DNA of 61,315 bases from an uncultured Lacinutrix sp. (GCA_937129145.1 CAKZMU010000052.1:1-61315); one strand, 5' to 3'; shown: positions 8,934 through 17,862, counted from the stretch's first letter. The notes: generated by a model not told the origin, from the sequence alone. Made by a program: numbers and translations.

Positions 8934-9371
8934 ATGGGAGATATTTCAAAAGACATAAATTCCAGATTTCCTAACAATAAAGTGAAAGCATTATTGAATA
9001 TTGTTTACACTGCAAATTGGATTAGTAGTCACCAGAATACGTTTTTTAAGCCTTTTGGAATTTCGCCACAGCAATTCAATATTTTACGAATATTAAAAGG
9101 AGCAGGAGAACCTTTAAAAGTACAAACCATTAAAGAACGCATGATAGAACGCGCTCCCAATGCCACGAGATTAATGGATAAACTATGTGCAAAAAACTTT
9201 ATTGAACGCATACCTTGTCCTGATGACAGACGTGTTGTACATATTGCTATAACTGATGAAGGATTGAAATTGCTTAAAGAGATTTCATCTAAAATGAATT
9301 TTGATTTACTTGAAAATTTAAATGAAGAAGAAGCAGGAATATTAAGCGACTTGCTAGATAAAATTCGCTAA
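8934..9371 (+). CDS. MarR-family transcriptional regulator
   Basis: A winged-helix protein of 145 residues. The recognition region KVQTIKERMIERAPNATRLMDKL is followed by the wing DDRRVVHIAITDEGLKLL, as in the MarR family. Dimers of this family bind palindromes and are released by small ligands or oxidation. It is the fourth gene of the DoxX operon, and matching palindromes lie before the operon and directly after this gene. Autoregulation plus control of the pirin gene is the natural inference. The N-terminal half has no Cys that would point clearly to thiol sensing. Confidence 0.9.
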   Translation: MGDISKDINSRFPNNKVKALLNIVYTANWISSHQNTFFKPFGISPQQFNILRILKGAGEPLKVQTIKERMIERAPNATRLMDKLCAKNFIERIPCPDDRRVVHIAITDEGLKLLKEISSKMNFDLLENLNEEEAGILSDLLDKIR

Positions 9372-9387
9372 AAAAAATTTATTAAAA

Positions 9388-9405
9388 TAGTTTCCATGGA
9401 AACTA
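9388..9405. promoter_or_regulatory. 18-bp perfect palindrome, candidate MarR operator (copy 2)
   Basis: TAGTTTCCATGGAAACTA is perfectly self-complementary and shares the TTCC-NN-GGAA core of the palindrome at 7528-7547. It lies between the MarR and pirin genes. The ATG inside it (9396) is in frame with pirin, but I take it as part of the operator. Confidence 0.65.
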
Positions 9406-9419
9406 AAAAACTAAAGATT

Positions 9420-10286
9420 ATGAAACTAAATACAATAAAAACAGTAGGACGAAGCGATTTCGTAAATATGGGACCAATAGAGTTACGCCAACCTATTCCA
9501 ACACAGAAAATAGAGATGGTAGACCCATTTATATTATTGCATCATTATGGACCATACCAGATTGATGAAGAGAATAATCCGTTTGATTTAGGATCACATC
9601 CACATCGTGGGTTTGAACCAATTACGTTTCTTATACAAGGCGAACAATTACATAGAGATTCATTAGGAAATGAAAGTGTAGTAAAAGCAGGAGACGTACA
9701 ATGGACAACCGCTGGAAGAGGTATTGTACATGCTGAAGGCCCAACTAAGGATTTTGTTCAAAAAGGAGGAACTTTAGAAGGTATTCAGCTGTGGTTAAAT
9801 TTGCCAGCAGAAAAAAAGATGATTCAGCCTAATTATCAGCATATCAAAAATGAAAATTTCAATATTGTTGAATCAAAAGATGGTAAGATGAAAATTCAAA
9901 TTGTAGCTGGAGCGCTCGAAGGGAAATCCGGTAAAATTGCTACGCAAACCTCTGTAAATGCTTATATGATTGATATTGAAGAAGGGGGCGAACATGTAAT
10001 CACTTTATCTAAAGAACATCAATCTTTAGTGTATTTGCTAAAAGGTGACGTTACTATAAATGATGAAAATTTGATACAAGATAAAAACCAATTGATAGTA
10101 TTTAATCAAGATGGTGAAGGATTTTCTTTAAAAGGAAACGCAAAAAGCAAATTACTCTTTTTGTCTGGCACACCTTTTAATGAAAAAGTGGTCAGTTGGG
10201 GACCATATGTGATGAATAATCAAACTGAAATCATGGAAGCCCTTAGAGATTACCAAATGGGTAAAATGGGATTTCTTCCTAGATAA
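9420..10286 (+). CDS. Pirin family protein
   Basis: A bicupin of 288 residues. The N-terminal cupin has the pirin metal site: HPHRGFEPITF, a further His in GEQLHRDSLG, and GRGIVHAEGP. Pirins are iron-binding proteins, some with quercetin dioxygenase activity and some used as redox-linked regulators. I start at the ATG for MKLNTIKTVGR. The in-frame ATG at 9396 lies inside the operator palindrome and adds a lysine-rich leader not expected in the family. Placement after the MarR gene and a shared operator suggest co-regulation with the reductase operon. Confidence 0.88.
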   Translation: MKLNTIKTVGRSDFVNMGPIELRQPIPTQKIEMVDPFILLHHYGPYQIDEENNPFDLGSHPHRGFEPITFLIQGEQLHRDSLGNESVVKAGDVQWTTAGRGIVHAEGPTKDFVQKGGTLEGIQLWLNLPAEKKMIQPNYQHIKNENFNIVESKDGKMKIQIVAGALEGKSGKIATQTSVNAYMIDIEEGGEHVITLSKEHQSLVYLLKGDVTINDENLIQDKNQLIVFNQDGEGFSLKGNAKSKLLFLSGTPFNEKVVSWGPYVMNNQTEIMEALRDYQMGKMGFLPR

Positions 10287-10289
10287 ATT

Positions 10290-10317
10290 AAAGCATCCTG
10301 AAAAGGATGCTTTTTTT
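10290..10317 (+). terminator. Rho-independent terminator after pirin
   Basis: A 9-bp stem (AAAGCATCC with GGATGCTTT), a 6-base loop TGAAAA and a run of seven T residues. It closes the MarR/pirin unit. Confidence 0.88.
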
Positions 10318-10372
10318 GTATAAAAAATACGATATTTGTGTTTCGACTAACTATCAAAAACTAAGAATTAAT

Positions 10373-10555
10373 ATGGCAATGAATAAAAATACTGTGCTGG
10401 CTTGGGCTACCACAATAATGATAATCGTAGGATTAGGATTAATAGGCCTAGGAGCTTTTAGATATAATGAAGTTGCTGGTTGGGGATTTGCTGCTGTAGG
10501 AATAGGCTTTTTCGCTATTGCTTGGGTGTTTAATGCTTTAAAAGGACGTGTATAA
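10373..10555 (+). CDS. Small membrane protein upstream of ettA
   Basis: A 60-residue protein with two hydrophobic segments (about 9-28 and 34-52) and the end VFNALKGRV. I recall proteins like this beside ettA in Flavobacteriia under the name CAL67264 family membrane protein, but cannot verify it. The longer frame from 10307 starts inside the terminator, so the ATG at 10373 is preferred. A near-consensus box (GATATTTG) lies about 35 bases upstream. Its stop codon overlaps the ettA ATG by one base, so translation of the two is probably coupled. Function unknown. Confidence 0.75.
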   Translation: MAMNKNTVLAWATTIMIIVGLGLIGLGAFRYNEVAGWGFAAVGIGFFAIAWVFNALKGRV

Positions 10556-12246
10556 TGAGTGACGATAAAAAAATAATTTTCTCAATGTCTGGTGTTACCA
10601 AGACATTTCAAAGCGCAAATACGCCAGTTTTAAAGAATATTTACTTGAGTTTCTTCTATGGAGCAAAAATTGGAATACTAGGACTTAACGGTTCTGGTAA
10701 ATCAACCTTATTAAAGATAATTGCTGGTGTTGATAAGAATTACCAAGGAGATGTGGTGTTTTCTCAAGACTATTCTGTTGGCTATTTAGAACAAGAACCA
10801 CAATTAGATGATGATAAAACTGTGATGGAAATAGTTCGTGAAGGTGCTGCTGAAACTGTTGCCATCCTTGATGAATACAATAAAATTAACGACCAATTTG
10901 GTTTGGAAGAAGTATATAGTGACCCAGATAAAATGGAAAAACTCATGAATCGCCAAGCAGAATTGCAAGACCAAATTGATGCTGCCAATGCTTGGGAATT
11001 AGATACCAAACTTGAAATCGCAATGGATGCACTTCGTACACCTGATGGTGATAAGAAAATAGGCGTTTTGTCTGGAGGAGAGCGTCGTCGTGTAGCTTTG
11101 TGTCGCTTATTACTTCAAGAGCCTGATGTATTATTATTAGATGAGCCAACCAACCATTTAGATGCAGAATCTGTGCATTGGTTAGAACATCATTTAGCGC
11201 AATACAAAGGAACAGTGATAGCTGTAACACACGATAGATACTTCTTGGATAACGTTGCTGGTTGGATTTTAGAGTTGGATAGAGGAGAAGGTATTCCTTG
11301 GAAAGGAAATTATTCATCTTGGTTGGACCAAAAATCCAAACGTATGGCACAGGAAAGCAAAACAGCGTCCAAACGTCAAAAAACCTTAGAGCGCGAGCTG
11401 GAATGGGTACGTCAAGGTGCTAAAGGGCGTCAAACAAAGCAAAAAGCACGTTTGAAGAACTACGATAAATTAATGAGTCAAGACCAAAAGCAATTGGATG
11501 AAAAGCTGGAAATTTACATTCCTAATGGTCCACGTTTAGGAACTAATGTGATTGAAGCTGTTGGCGTAAGCAAAGGATATGGCGATAAGTTGTTATACGA
11601 AGATTTAAACTTTAACCTTCCTCAAGCTGGAATTGTTGGTGTTATTGGACCAAATGGTGCTGGTAAAACAACAATTTTTAGAATGATAATGGGAGAAGAA
11701 ACGCCTGATAAAGGCGAGTTTAAAGTAGGTGAAACTGCTAAAATTGCATATGTAGACCAAAAACATTCTAATATAGATCCAAATAAAACCATTTGGCAAA
11801 ATTTTAGTGATGAGCAAGAGTTGGTCATGATGGGAGGAAAGCAAGTAAATTCTAGAGCTTATTTAAGTCGATTTAATTTTTCTGGAAGTGAACAAAACAA
11901 AAAAGTAAACTTGCTCTCTGGAGGTGAGCGTAACCGCTTACATTTGGCAATGACACTTAAAGAAGAAGGTAATGTATTACTTTTAGATGAGCCAACTAAC
12001 GACCTTGATGTCAATACATTAAGAGCGTTAGAGGAAGGTCTTGAAAACTTCGCTGGATGTGCAGTAGTGATTTCTCACGACAGGTGGTTTTTAGATAGAA
12101 TTTGTACACATATTTTAGCCTTTGAAGGTGATAGTCAAGTGTATTTCTTTGAAGGAAGTTTTAGTGACTACGAAGAGAATAAAAAGAAACGTTTAGGTGG
12201 TGATTTAATTCCTAAACGCATAAAATATAAGAAGCTAGTAAGGTAG
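10555..12246 (+). CDS. ettA: Energy-dependent translational throttle protein EttA (ABC-F)
   Basis: A soluble ABC-F ATPase of 563 residues with two nucleotide-binding domains and no membrane segment. Domain 1 has GLNGSGKST, LSGGERRRVALC and LLLDEPTNHLD. Domain 2 has GPNGAGKTT, LLSGGERNRLHLA and LLLDEPTNDLD. The linker between them is charged and helical (KRQKTLERELEWVRQGAKGRQTKQKAR region), as expected for the P-site tRNA interaction motif. EttA binds the ribosomal E site and gates translation according to ATP/ADP level. Length and the full set of motifs match the family. It is translationally coupled to the small membrane protein before it. Confidence 0.95.
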   Translation: MSDDKKIIFSMSGVTKTFQSANTPVLKNIYLSFFYGAKIGILGLNGSGKSTLLKIIAGVDKNYQGDVVFSQDYSVGYLEQEPQLDDDKTVMEIVREGAAETVAILDEYNKINDQFGLEEVYSDPDKMEKLMNRQAELQDQIDAANAWELDTKLEIAMDALRTPDGDKKIGVLSGGERRRVALCRLLLQEPDVLLLDEPTNHLDAESVHWLEHHLAQYKGTVIAVTHDRYFLDNVAGWILELDRGEGIPWKGNYSSWLDQKSKRMAQESKTASKRQKTLERELEWVRQGAKGRQTKQKARLKNYDKLMSQDQKQLDEKLEIYIPNGPRLGTNVIEAVGVSKGYGDKLLYEDLNFNLPQAGIVGVIGPNGAGKTTIFRMIMGEETPDKGEFKVGETAKIAYVDQKHSNIDPNKTIWQNFSDEQELVMMGGKQVNSRAYLSRFNFSGSEQNKKVNLLSGGERNRLHLAMTLKEEGNVLLLDEPTNDLDVNTLRALEEGLENFAGCAVVISHDRWFLDRICTHILAFEGDSQVYFFEGSFSDYEENKKKRLGGDLIPKRIKYKKLVR

Positions 12247-12254
12247 TTCTTAAT

Positions 12255-12284
12255 AAAAAAAGCCAGCTAATGCTGGCTTTTTTT
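12255..12284. terminator. Bidirectional terminator between ettA and the minus-strand small gene
   Basis: A 7-bp GC-rich stem (AGCCAGC with GCTGGCT) around a 4-base loop, with A residues before it and T residues after it. It can serve both convergent genes. Confidence 0.85.
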
Positions 12285-12302
12285 ATTTATATCGTCTTGT
12301 TT

Positions 12303-12542
12303 TTAATCATATAAATGACCTTCAGTAAAATCTTTATAATTTTCATTATCTTCAGTTGAAGATGTATTAGATTTTTTACTCAGTCTCTCGTTTTCAGCTT
12401 TCAGTTTATAAGACTTTCTTACACCTAATATTAATAGGATTAAAAAGAATGCCACTGTAATCATTAATATAGTCACAATACTTGATTGCTCAATTAATAA
12501 AATGGAATTAAAAGAAGTTTTTAGTAGGTTGATTAGTAGCAT
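12303..12542 (-). CDS. Small single-pass membrane protein of unknown function
   Basis: A 79-residue protein with one long hydrophobic segment (about 22-42) followed by a basic stretch RKSYKLKAENERLSKK and an acidic tail. I do not recognise the family. Support for a real gene is the exact -7 box TATATTTG on the same strand 30 bases before its ATG and the shared terminator at its 3' end. It faces ettA convergently. Confidence 0.65.
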   Translation of the reverse strand: MLLINLLKTSFNSILLIEQSSIVTILMITVAFFLILLILGVRKSYKLKAENERLSKKSNTSSTEDNENYKDFTEGHLYD

Positions 12543-12571
12543 TTTATAATGTGATTTGGGTTAATCATTTT

Positions 12572-12579
12572 CAAATATA
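12572..12579 (-). promoter_or_regulatory. Putative -7 box of the small membrane gene
   Basis: TATATTTG on the minus strand, an exact TAnnTTTG match, 30 bases before the ATG at 12542. Confidence 0.55.
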
Positions 12580-12806
12580 GTATAAAAATCTCACTAATTT
12601 ACTTGAAATGAACAATTTATCGATAAAGTACGGTTTTATTAAACAAATTCTTTCTGCTCAAATATCAATTTTTGAAAACTTTTTATGCATTGTAACATTT
12701 CTGAAAAAAAATATACAAATATTTAAGCAGTTATATTTTTAAAATCCTAATTTTTACCGAAATTGCTTATCTAAATAAATGTTGAACCTTAACTACACGA
12801 AACAAT

Positions 12807-14147
12807 ATGTCTGATGATTTTGATTTATTAGAAACCAATTCTAACGAGAAACAAGAAAAAGTTGATGTAAACTGGGGAAAAGCTATCGATACCATGAAAT
12901 CGAAATTAGCTCAGGAAGACGACCCAGAAATGCGTCAAAAAATACTAAATGCTACATTAGATGATGTTGTGCACATGGCTGAAAAAGACCGAACGTCTTT
13001 ACTCGATGCCATTAAGGATTTAACCGATTATCAAGACGAAGTAGGTATTATTTTTGAAAACTTTTCATCCTTAAATGGTGACGAACAAAAAATTATAGAT
13101 AATGCCATCAAGCGTTTTGAGCGTGCTAGGGTAGAACTTGAAGATGCCGAAAATAAACCAGACACTTGGTGGAACAATCTTTGGGGACGAAAAAGTAAGA
13201 TTAGAAAAGCCGAAGACGAACTAAAAGCAGCTCAAAAATCTCGTGATGAAGCGGATAATAAAGCAAAGGCATTGTTTCAGCAACGTATTGAAAGTGCCGA
13301 TGTGCAAACACTATTAAATGAATTATCGTTTAAAAGTCAAGCGGCGGTAAAACGACTAAAAGACAGAGAGGTTGAAATAAAGGAAGTAGAAGACAAACTA
13401 CAAGATGCTATTGTTGAGGCTACTAAAAACCATACAAAAGCCTTAGAGAAGAAAAAAGAAGTAGAAGGGCTTCTAGAAGAAAAATATGCACTTTTAAAAC
13501 AAGCGCGTCAAGAACTTGAGGAAATTGTGGACAAGCAAACAGCTGAGTATGCTCAAGCTATTGGGAAAGTTACTGAATTAGAGCAAAAAGTTGAAGAATT
13601 AGAAGGGTTGAAAAACGCTTATACCACACTAGCTGCGTCTAAAGACAGTTTTGTACATAAGCACAACTTAACAATTAAAGTATTAACCTCGTTAAGAAGC
13701 AACTTACAAACGCATAGAGCTAAGTTAAAATCTGATACCGAAGAGCGTTTAAAATATTATGATGGTTATGTAGTAGCATTAAAAGCACGTACAGACCAAG
13801 AATTCGCAGCTATTTTAGAACATTTGGGTGTAAAAACCGATGAACATATTGGCGAAACCTTGGCTGCGATGCATTCTGCTTCTGCGAAAGCTAGACAAGA
13901 AATGATGGATAATATTCCTGTCCACGAAAAAGTAATGCAAGGGGTTTATGGTAGTTATGCTGAGGCGTTACAGGAAATTCGTGTGAAGGATGCCGAAATC
14001 CAAAAGAATTTTGCTGACCGTTATGGTATCGATATGAAAGAAATTTTTGAAGAATATTACAAAGCCGAAAACAATCCTCCAGCTGGAGACGATGGTGGTG
14101 AAGGAGAGGACCCAAAACCTGAAGGAGACGACGATTTGTTGTCTTAA
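12807..14147 (+). CDS. Coiled-coil protein, first gene of the AAA+ cluster
   Basis: A 446-residue protein I cannot assign to a family. There is no signal peptide or membrane segment. Residues about 95-290 are rich in charged heptads (ELEDAENK, KAEDELKAAQKSRDEADNKAK, EVEDKLQDAIVEA), predicting long coiled coils. A Trp-rich break (DTWWNNLWGRK) sits near 120-130. The C-terminus is a flexible acidic tail ending GDDDLLS. It is probably a cytoplasmic scaffold or adaptor. It is followed at 58 bases by a membrane protein gene and heads a run of eight same-strand genes that includes an AAA+ ATPase. A role as a partner or substrate of that ATPase is inference. Confidence 0.85.
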   Translation: MSDDFDLLETNSNEKQEKVDVNWGKAIDTMKSKLAQEDDPEMRQKILNATLDDVVHMAEKDRTSLLDAIKDLTDYQDEVGIIFENFSSLNGDEQKIIDNAIKRFERARVELEDAENKPDTWWNNLWGRKSKIRKAEDELKAAQKSRDEADNKAKALFQQRIESADVQTLLNELSFKSQAAVKRLKDREVEIKEVEDKLQDAIVEATKNHTKALEKKKEVEGLLEEKYALLKQARQELEEIVDKQTAEYAQAIGKVTELEQKVEELEGLKNAYTTLAASKDSFVHKHNLTIKVLTSLRSNLQTHRAKLKSDTEERLKYYDGYVVALKARTDQEFAAILEHLGVKTDEHIGETLAAMHSASAKARQEMMDNIPVHEKVMQGVYGSYAEALQEIRVKDAEIQKNFADRYGIDMKEIFEEYYKAENNPPAGDDGGEGEDPKPEGDDDLLS

Positions 14148-14205
14148 TTCATTAAAAAATAAATCTACCTAAAAGAACCCCTTTGGTCTAGGTGATAAGT
14201 TTCTT

Positions 14206-14766
14206 ATGGAAGACTTTTTAAGAAAAATGAAATTGGTTGATGATTTGTCAATTACATTAAAAGTTAATAAATCCCCTTTTATTGCTGCTTTTAGAGGTAA
14301 TGTAGATGAGTCAGATTTAGATGGTGTTTTTTCAGGCGCTTTTGATGCTTTTTCATCAAGTAAGAACTTATATAGAGGAGAAGTTAATTCGCAAAATTTC
14401 AGAATAAGAAAAAAGAGAACTTTTTTTAATAATTACGCTTCACTTCCTATAGCTAAAGGTAGATTTATTCAAAGAGAAGATAACTTGGTTATTGAAACAA
14501 AAATTAATGCTTGGAGTAATTACATAATCTTTTTTTATGTATTCGTTATTCTTCTTTATATGGTTATGTTAAGCTTATTCTTAGGTGACAACCCTAGATT
14601 TGGTGACGAATTTGAATATTTTATTCCTATAGTATTCATAATTATTCATGCTTTTTTTATGCTGGGAATTCCATATTATGCAATGAGAAGAGGTGTTGTT
14701 AGAATGAAACAAGAATTAGAACGTGAATTTTATTATATAGTAAGTAAATTAAATCATTCAATATGA
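14206..14766 (+). CDS. Two-pass membrane protein, AAA+ cluster
   Basis: Unrecognised 186-residue protein. Residues 1-100 are soluble (RIRKKRTFFNNYASLPIAKG). Two hydrophobic helices follow (about 105-126 and 137-158), joined by a short acidic loop, then a basic and acidic C-terminal tail. Both ends are probably cytoplasmic. The start is the ATG for MEDFLRKMK, 58 bases after the coiled-coil gene. The stop overlaps the next ATG by four bases (ATGA), which indicates translational coupling. Confidence 0.8.
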   Translation: MEDFLRKMKLVDDLSITLKVNKSPFIAAFRGNVDESDLDGVFSGAFDAFSSSKNLYRGEVNSQNFRIRKKRTFFNNYASLPIAKGRFIQREDNLVIETKINAWSNYIIFFYVFVILLYMVMLSLFLGDNPRFGDEFEYFIPIVFIIIHAFFMLGIPYYAMRRGVVRMKQELEREFYYIVSKLNHSI

Positions 14767-15800
14767 TTGTAACACCATTAGATTCAGCCGAGCTCGATTC
14801 CAAAGAGCAGTATGTGTTTTACCATAAAATGGTAGATTTTACTTTAAAGGAACTTATAGTTAATGTGCAACGTCAGCAAATTTGTAGTGAAAAAGAAGTA
14901 GTGTTTTTTAAACAATATTCCGACTTGTTATTGTATTCCATTGAAGCCATGCGTATCAAATATATGTACGATGAGGAGGATAATATGAAAATCGATTTAA
15001 CCGACTCTGGTTTTCCAAATTATTTGGAATTTCGCTATTTGTTTAACGATTTATCTTTAAGAGCAGACTATTTGGATAAGTTAATTCCAGAAGATGTTTT
15101 AAAAGAAGAGTTTTTAGACACTTTGATGCGTAAAAAAGAACCTGTTAAAAAAAGCAAGTTGTTTCAAGCGGCTTCAATTGTATATTACAAGTCAGTTCAA
15201 CAGCAATTTATTTTCAACCGATTTGTACAAGGAAAAATTATCGATGCACCAAAACATAATCAAGGAGACTTTTTAACAAGTTGGAGTTTCTACGATGTGT
15301 CACTAAACCGACCATTCGTTTGCTTTATGTATTTTGATTATGATGGACATAAAATCCTCGATTATAAAGATAAAATCTACGAAGCATTAAAGAACACCGC
15401 AGATAGAAATATGACATTAGACACGATGGCGTATGCGATAGATAGAAAGCTGCCTAATGTATTTCCAAAGCATCTAAAACGTATAGATTTAGGGCCTTTA
15501 CACAATGTATTTGCCAAAGACGAAAATGATATCACACATGCAATTTTAAGTAGTATTAGCAAAAAGGAAATTCCGTTGGAATCTTACGCTGTATCTCTAA
15601 AAGTAGATGAAGTATTTTCAGGAAGTGAATTTAAAGAAGGAGGATTTTTCAGCAAACAAACCCTTCAAAATTGGAGTGATGTTGTAAAACAACAATATGT
15701 ATTTGCACCACATCGCATCATTCAAATGCTATATAATAAAACACCAGATATTATGAATAGGTTAGCGAAACCGCCTATTCAAATGGCTGATTTAAAATAA
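14763..15800 (+). CDS. Soluble protein of unknown function, AAA+ cluster
   Basis: Unrecognised protein of 345 residues with no signal peptide or membrane helix. It is acidic and aromatic-rich, with helical stretches in the first half (YHKMVDFTLKELIVNVQRQQ, FKQYSDLLLYSIEAMRIKY) and a mixed second half. Four-base overlap with the preceding membrane protein gene means the two products are probably made in fixed ratio. Between it and the AAA+ gene lie 77 bases holding a palindromic CAGT-rich element. Confidence 0.82.
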   Translation: MIVTPLDSAELDSKEQYVFYHKMVDFTLKELIVNVQRQQICSEKEVVFFKQYSDLLLYSIEAMRIKYMYDEEDNMKIDLTDSGFPNYLEFRYLFNDLSLRADYLDKLIPEDVLKEEFLDTLMRKKEPVKKSKLFQAASIVYYKSVQQQFIFNRFVQGKIIDAPKHNQGDFLTSWSFYDVSLNRPFVCFMYFDYDGHKILDYKDKIYEALKNTADRNMTLDTMAYAIDRKLPNVFPKHLKRIDLGPLHNVFAKDENDITHAILSSISKKEIPLESYAVSLKVDEVFSGSEFKEGGFFSKQTLQNWSDVVKQQYVFAPHRIIQMLYNKTPDIMNRLAKPPIQMADLK

Positions 15801-15805
15801 GTGCG

Positions 15806-15866
15806 CAGTCGCAGTCACAGTTAGCAGTACTGCCAACTGCAACTGAGACTGAAAACTGAGACTGAA
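15806..15866. repeat. CAGT-rich palindrome with 13-bp tandem repeat
   Basis: The arms 15806-15828 and 15829-15851 are 23 bases each and self-complementary with four mismatches and no loop. The unit AACTGAGACTGAA then occurs twice in tandem (15841-15853 and 15854-15866). It lies in the short gap before the AAA+ ATPase gene and would form a strong hairpin in the transcript. Confidence 0.8.
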
Positions 15867-15877
15867 AATTAAAAACA

Positions 15878-17854
15878 ATGGAACACAACTCAACATTTCC
15901 TATAAAGCAAAACGAACTCGACGCATTGCGTGACGAAGCCACATCGTACATAAAAAGTGTACAATGGGAGCAAGGGCAACGCGCAAAAAACAAAGAAAAC
16001 AATGGTAAAGATGAATCTATATTATTGTATTTATCTCGTGCGCAAGGAGGTAATGGAGGCGTTGAAGTGACTTCTGTTTCCAAAACAATTTTAGCTTTAA
16101 AAAAGCGTCTATTGCCAGATTCAGTAGCAATTCCAATTCATTTAAATGAAACGTTATTTGCTGTTCAGGAAGGGTTAACTTTAGGAATTTGGATAAAAGA
16201 CAGTTATTATGATGCTTCTGGATTATCAAGCTTGAGTGAACGAAAATCTGTTCTTGATAATGCTGGAAAACGAGAATACGAAAGCAAAATGCATACAGCA
16301 ACCGCTTACATGCTATTTGCAACAGCCTATAATATTCTGCATAATCTAAAACCTCATGCGTCAGATGATTTAAGTGTCATGAAAAATAAATTTGCAGGTA
16401 TTCCTGAAGTGTCTTTCATGTCACCATTAAAAGGCATTGCTTGTAGTTTGTATTATTATGACAAGTATTTAAGTCACCCAGAAATTGTAAAGACCGACAA
16501 AGATGTCATTGATTTTACAGTCGTGTATTTTGAAGCATTGATTGATGAAATTCAATTACGAAAAAGTACATTGGAATATACCGAAACCATTCTTGACAGA
16601 ACGTATAAACTGGAATCCCGAGGAGTCGGGACAGATTTTGCAGTATCTGGTTGGGAAAATATATTTGCTGGAACAGCAAAAAGTATTGAATTTAATAAGA
16701 TTCAGTTCGAACAAATTGTTGGTAACAGAGATGCAAAACACTTTGCGCGTCGATTGACTGAGCGCATGTTGAGTTATGATTTTACAGCTCAAAAAAATCC
16801 GTTTCAAGAACTAGGTGGCTTTATGCCTGTGTTTATGGGGTACGGAATTCCAGGAACTGGTAAAAGTATGCTCATTGCAGCAATCGCAACAAGATTGAAA
16901 GAGCATTGTGATAATTTAGATATTCCGTTTTTGTTTCATCCTATGCCTGATACGTTAATTAGCACGTTTCAAGGTGGTTCTGCCGAAAAAATGGTAGAGT
17001 GGATGAAACCCTTGCAAGACCCAACACGATTGATTTTTGCACCAATTGATGATGCCGAAAACAACTTGCAGGAACGTACTGCTCAAGGCGTGTCTGCTGG
17101 TGTAAAAGAGGTGATAGGTGTGTTTTTAAGATATACCGAAGGTGCTTATGCTGTTAACTACGGTAATAGTTCTATTGGATTGTTTACCAATCTTCCTGAA
17201 ATGCTGGATAAAGCTGTGATTTCCCGTGTACAAGGGCGTTTTAAAATAGATGGAGCTCGAAATGAAAAAGATTTTGTTGACCAAGATTACTTATGGTGGA
17301 GAAAATTAGAAAATACGATGCCAGATTTCGTAAATATGAGTGACCCAAATGACTATAAATATTTAGATGCTCAACAAGTCGCAAAAAATTTAGGTGAGAT
17401 TTTAGACAAGATTGAAAAACCTTCAGAAGAGCGTGTACTTGAGACATTTGTTAAAGTAGAAAAGAAGTATGAAGATGATGAGCATATGTTTTACGCTCAT
17501 TTATATACCGAAATCCAGAAAATATTTCCATTTTTCTCATCACGTGATGTAAGGAATATCCAGTCTGCTATTTCATTGCGTCTTACAGATTTTGATTTAG
17601 AACCAGATTGGTTCTCAAACCCTGAAACTTACTTTAAGCAAGATTACGATACTAAATTTGGAATGCTACAAGAGTTAATGAAAGCAAATATGAAAGGTTT
17701 AAACTTTTCAGATATTAGACGACAAGAAGTAGTACGTTACTTAGACAACGTTGCAACTATTGCAGATACCGATTTTAAACGCAAAGTAGATAAACGCATT
17801 GCTCAAATGAATATAGAGGTAGAAGCAAGAGAACAGTTTGATAAACGTCAATAA
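15878..17854 (+). CDS. AAA+ ATPase of unknown function
   Basis: A 658-residue cytoplasmic protein. The first 280 residues are a helical domain I do not recognise. The AAA+ core has Walker A GIPGTGKS (about 323-330), a Walker B region RLIFAPIDDAEN with D391-D392, sensor-1 Asn in IGLFTNLPE, and a putative arginine finger in VISRVQGRF. The usual Walker B Glu is replaced by Asp (IDDA rather than IDEA), which may slow hydrolysis. A helical C-terminal extension of about 180 residues follows. AAA+ proteins of this build remodel or unfold partner proteins. It is the only enzyme recognisable in the cluster and likely its motor. Confidence 0.88.
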   Translation: MEHNSTFPIKQNELDALRDEATSYIKSVQWEQGQRAKNKENNGKDESILLYLSRAQGGNGGVEVTSVSKTILALKKRLLPDSVAIPIHLNETLFAVQEGLTLGIWIKDSYYDASGLSSLSERKSVLDNAGKREYESKMHTATAYMLFATAYNILHNLKPHASDDLSVMKNKFAGIPEVSFMSPLKGIACSLYYYDKYLSHPEIVKTDKDVIDFTVVYFEALIDEIQLRKSTLEYTETILDRTYKLESRGVGTDFAVSGWENIFAGTAKSIEFNKIQFEQIVGNRDAKHFARRLTERMLSYDFTAQKNPFQELGGFMPVFMGYGIPGTGKSMLIAAIATRLKEHCDNLDIPFLFHPMPDTLISTFQGGSAEKMVEWMKPLQDPTRLIFAPIDDAENNLQERTAQGVSAGVKEVIGVFLRYTEGAYAVNYGNSSIGLFTNLPEMLDKAVISRVQGRFKIDGARNEKDFVDQDYLWWRKLENTMPDFVNMSDPNDYKYLDAQQVAKNLGEILDKIEKPSEERVLETFVKVEKKYEDDEHMFYAHLYTEIQKIFPFFSSRDVRNIQSAISLRLTDFDLEPDWFSNPETYFKQDYDTKFGMLQELMKANMKGLNFSDIRRQEVVRYLDNVATIADTDFKRKVDKRIAQMNIEVEAREQFDKRQ

Positions 17855-17862
17855 ATTATTCT

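Noticed and set aside
11290..11310. A third TTCC-NN-GGAA site inside ettA
   Set aside because: Only the short core matches, with no extended palindrome, and it is in coding sequence.
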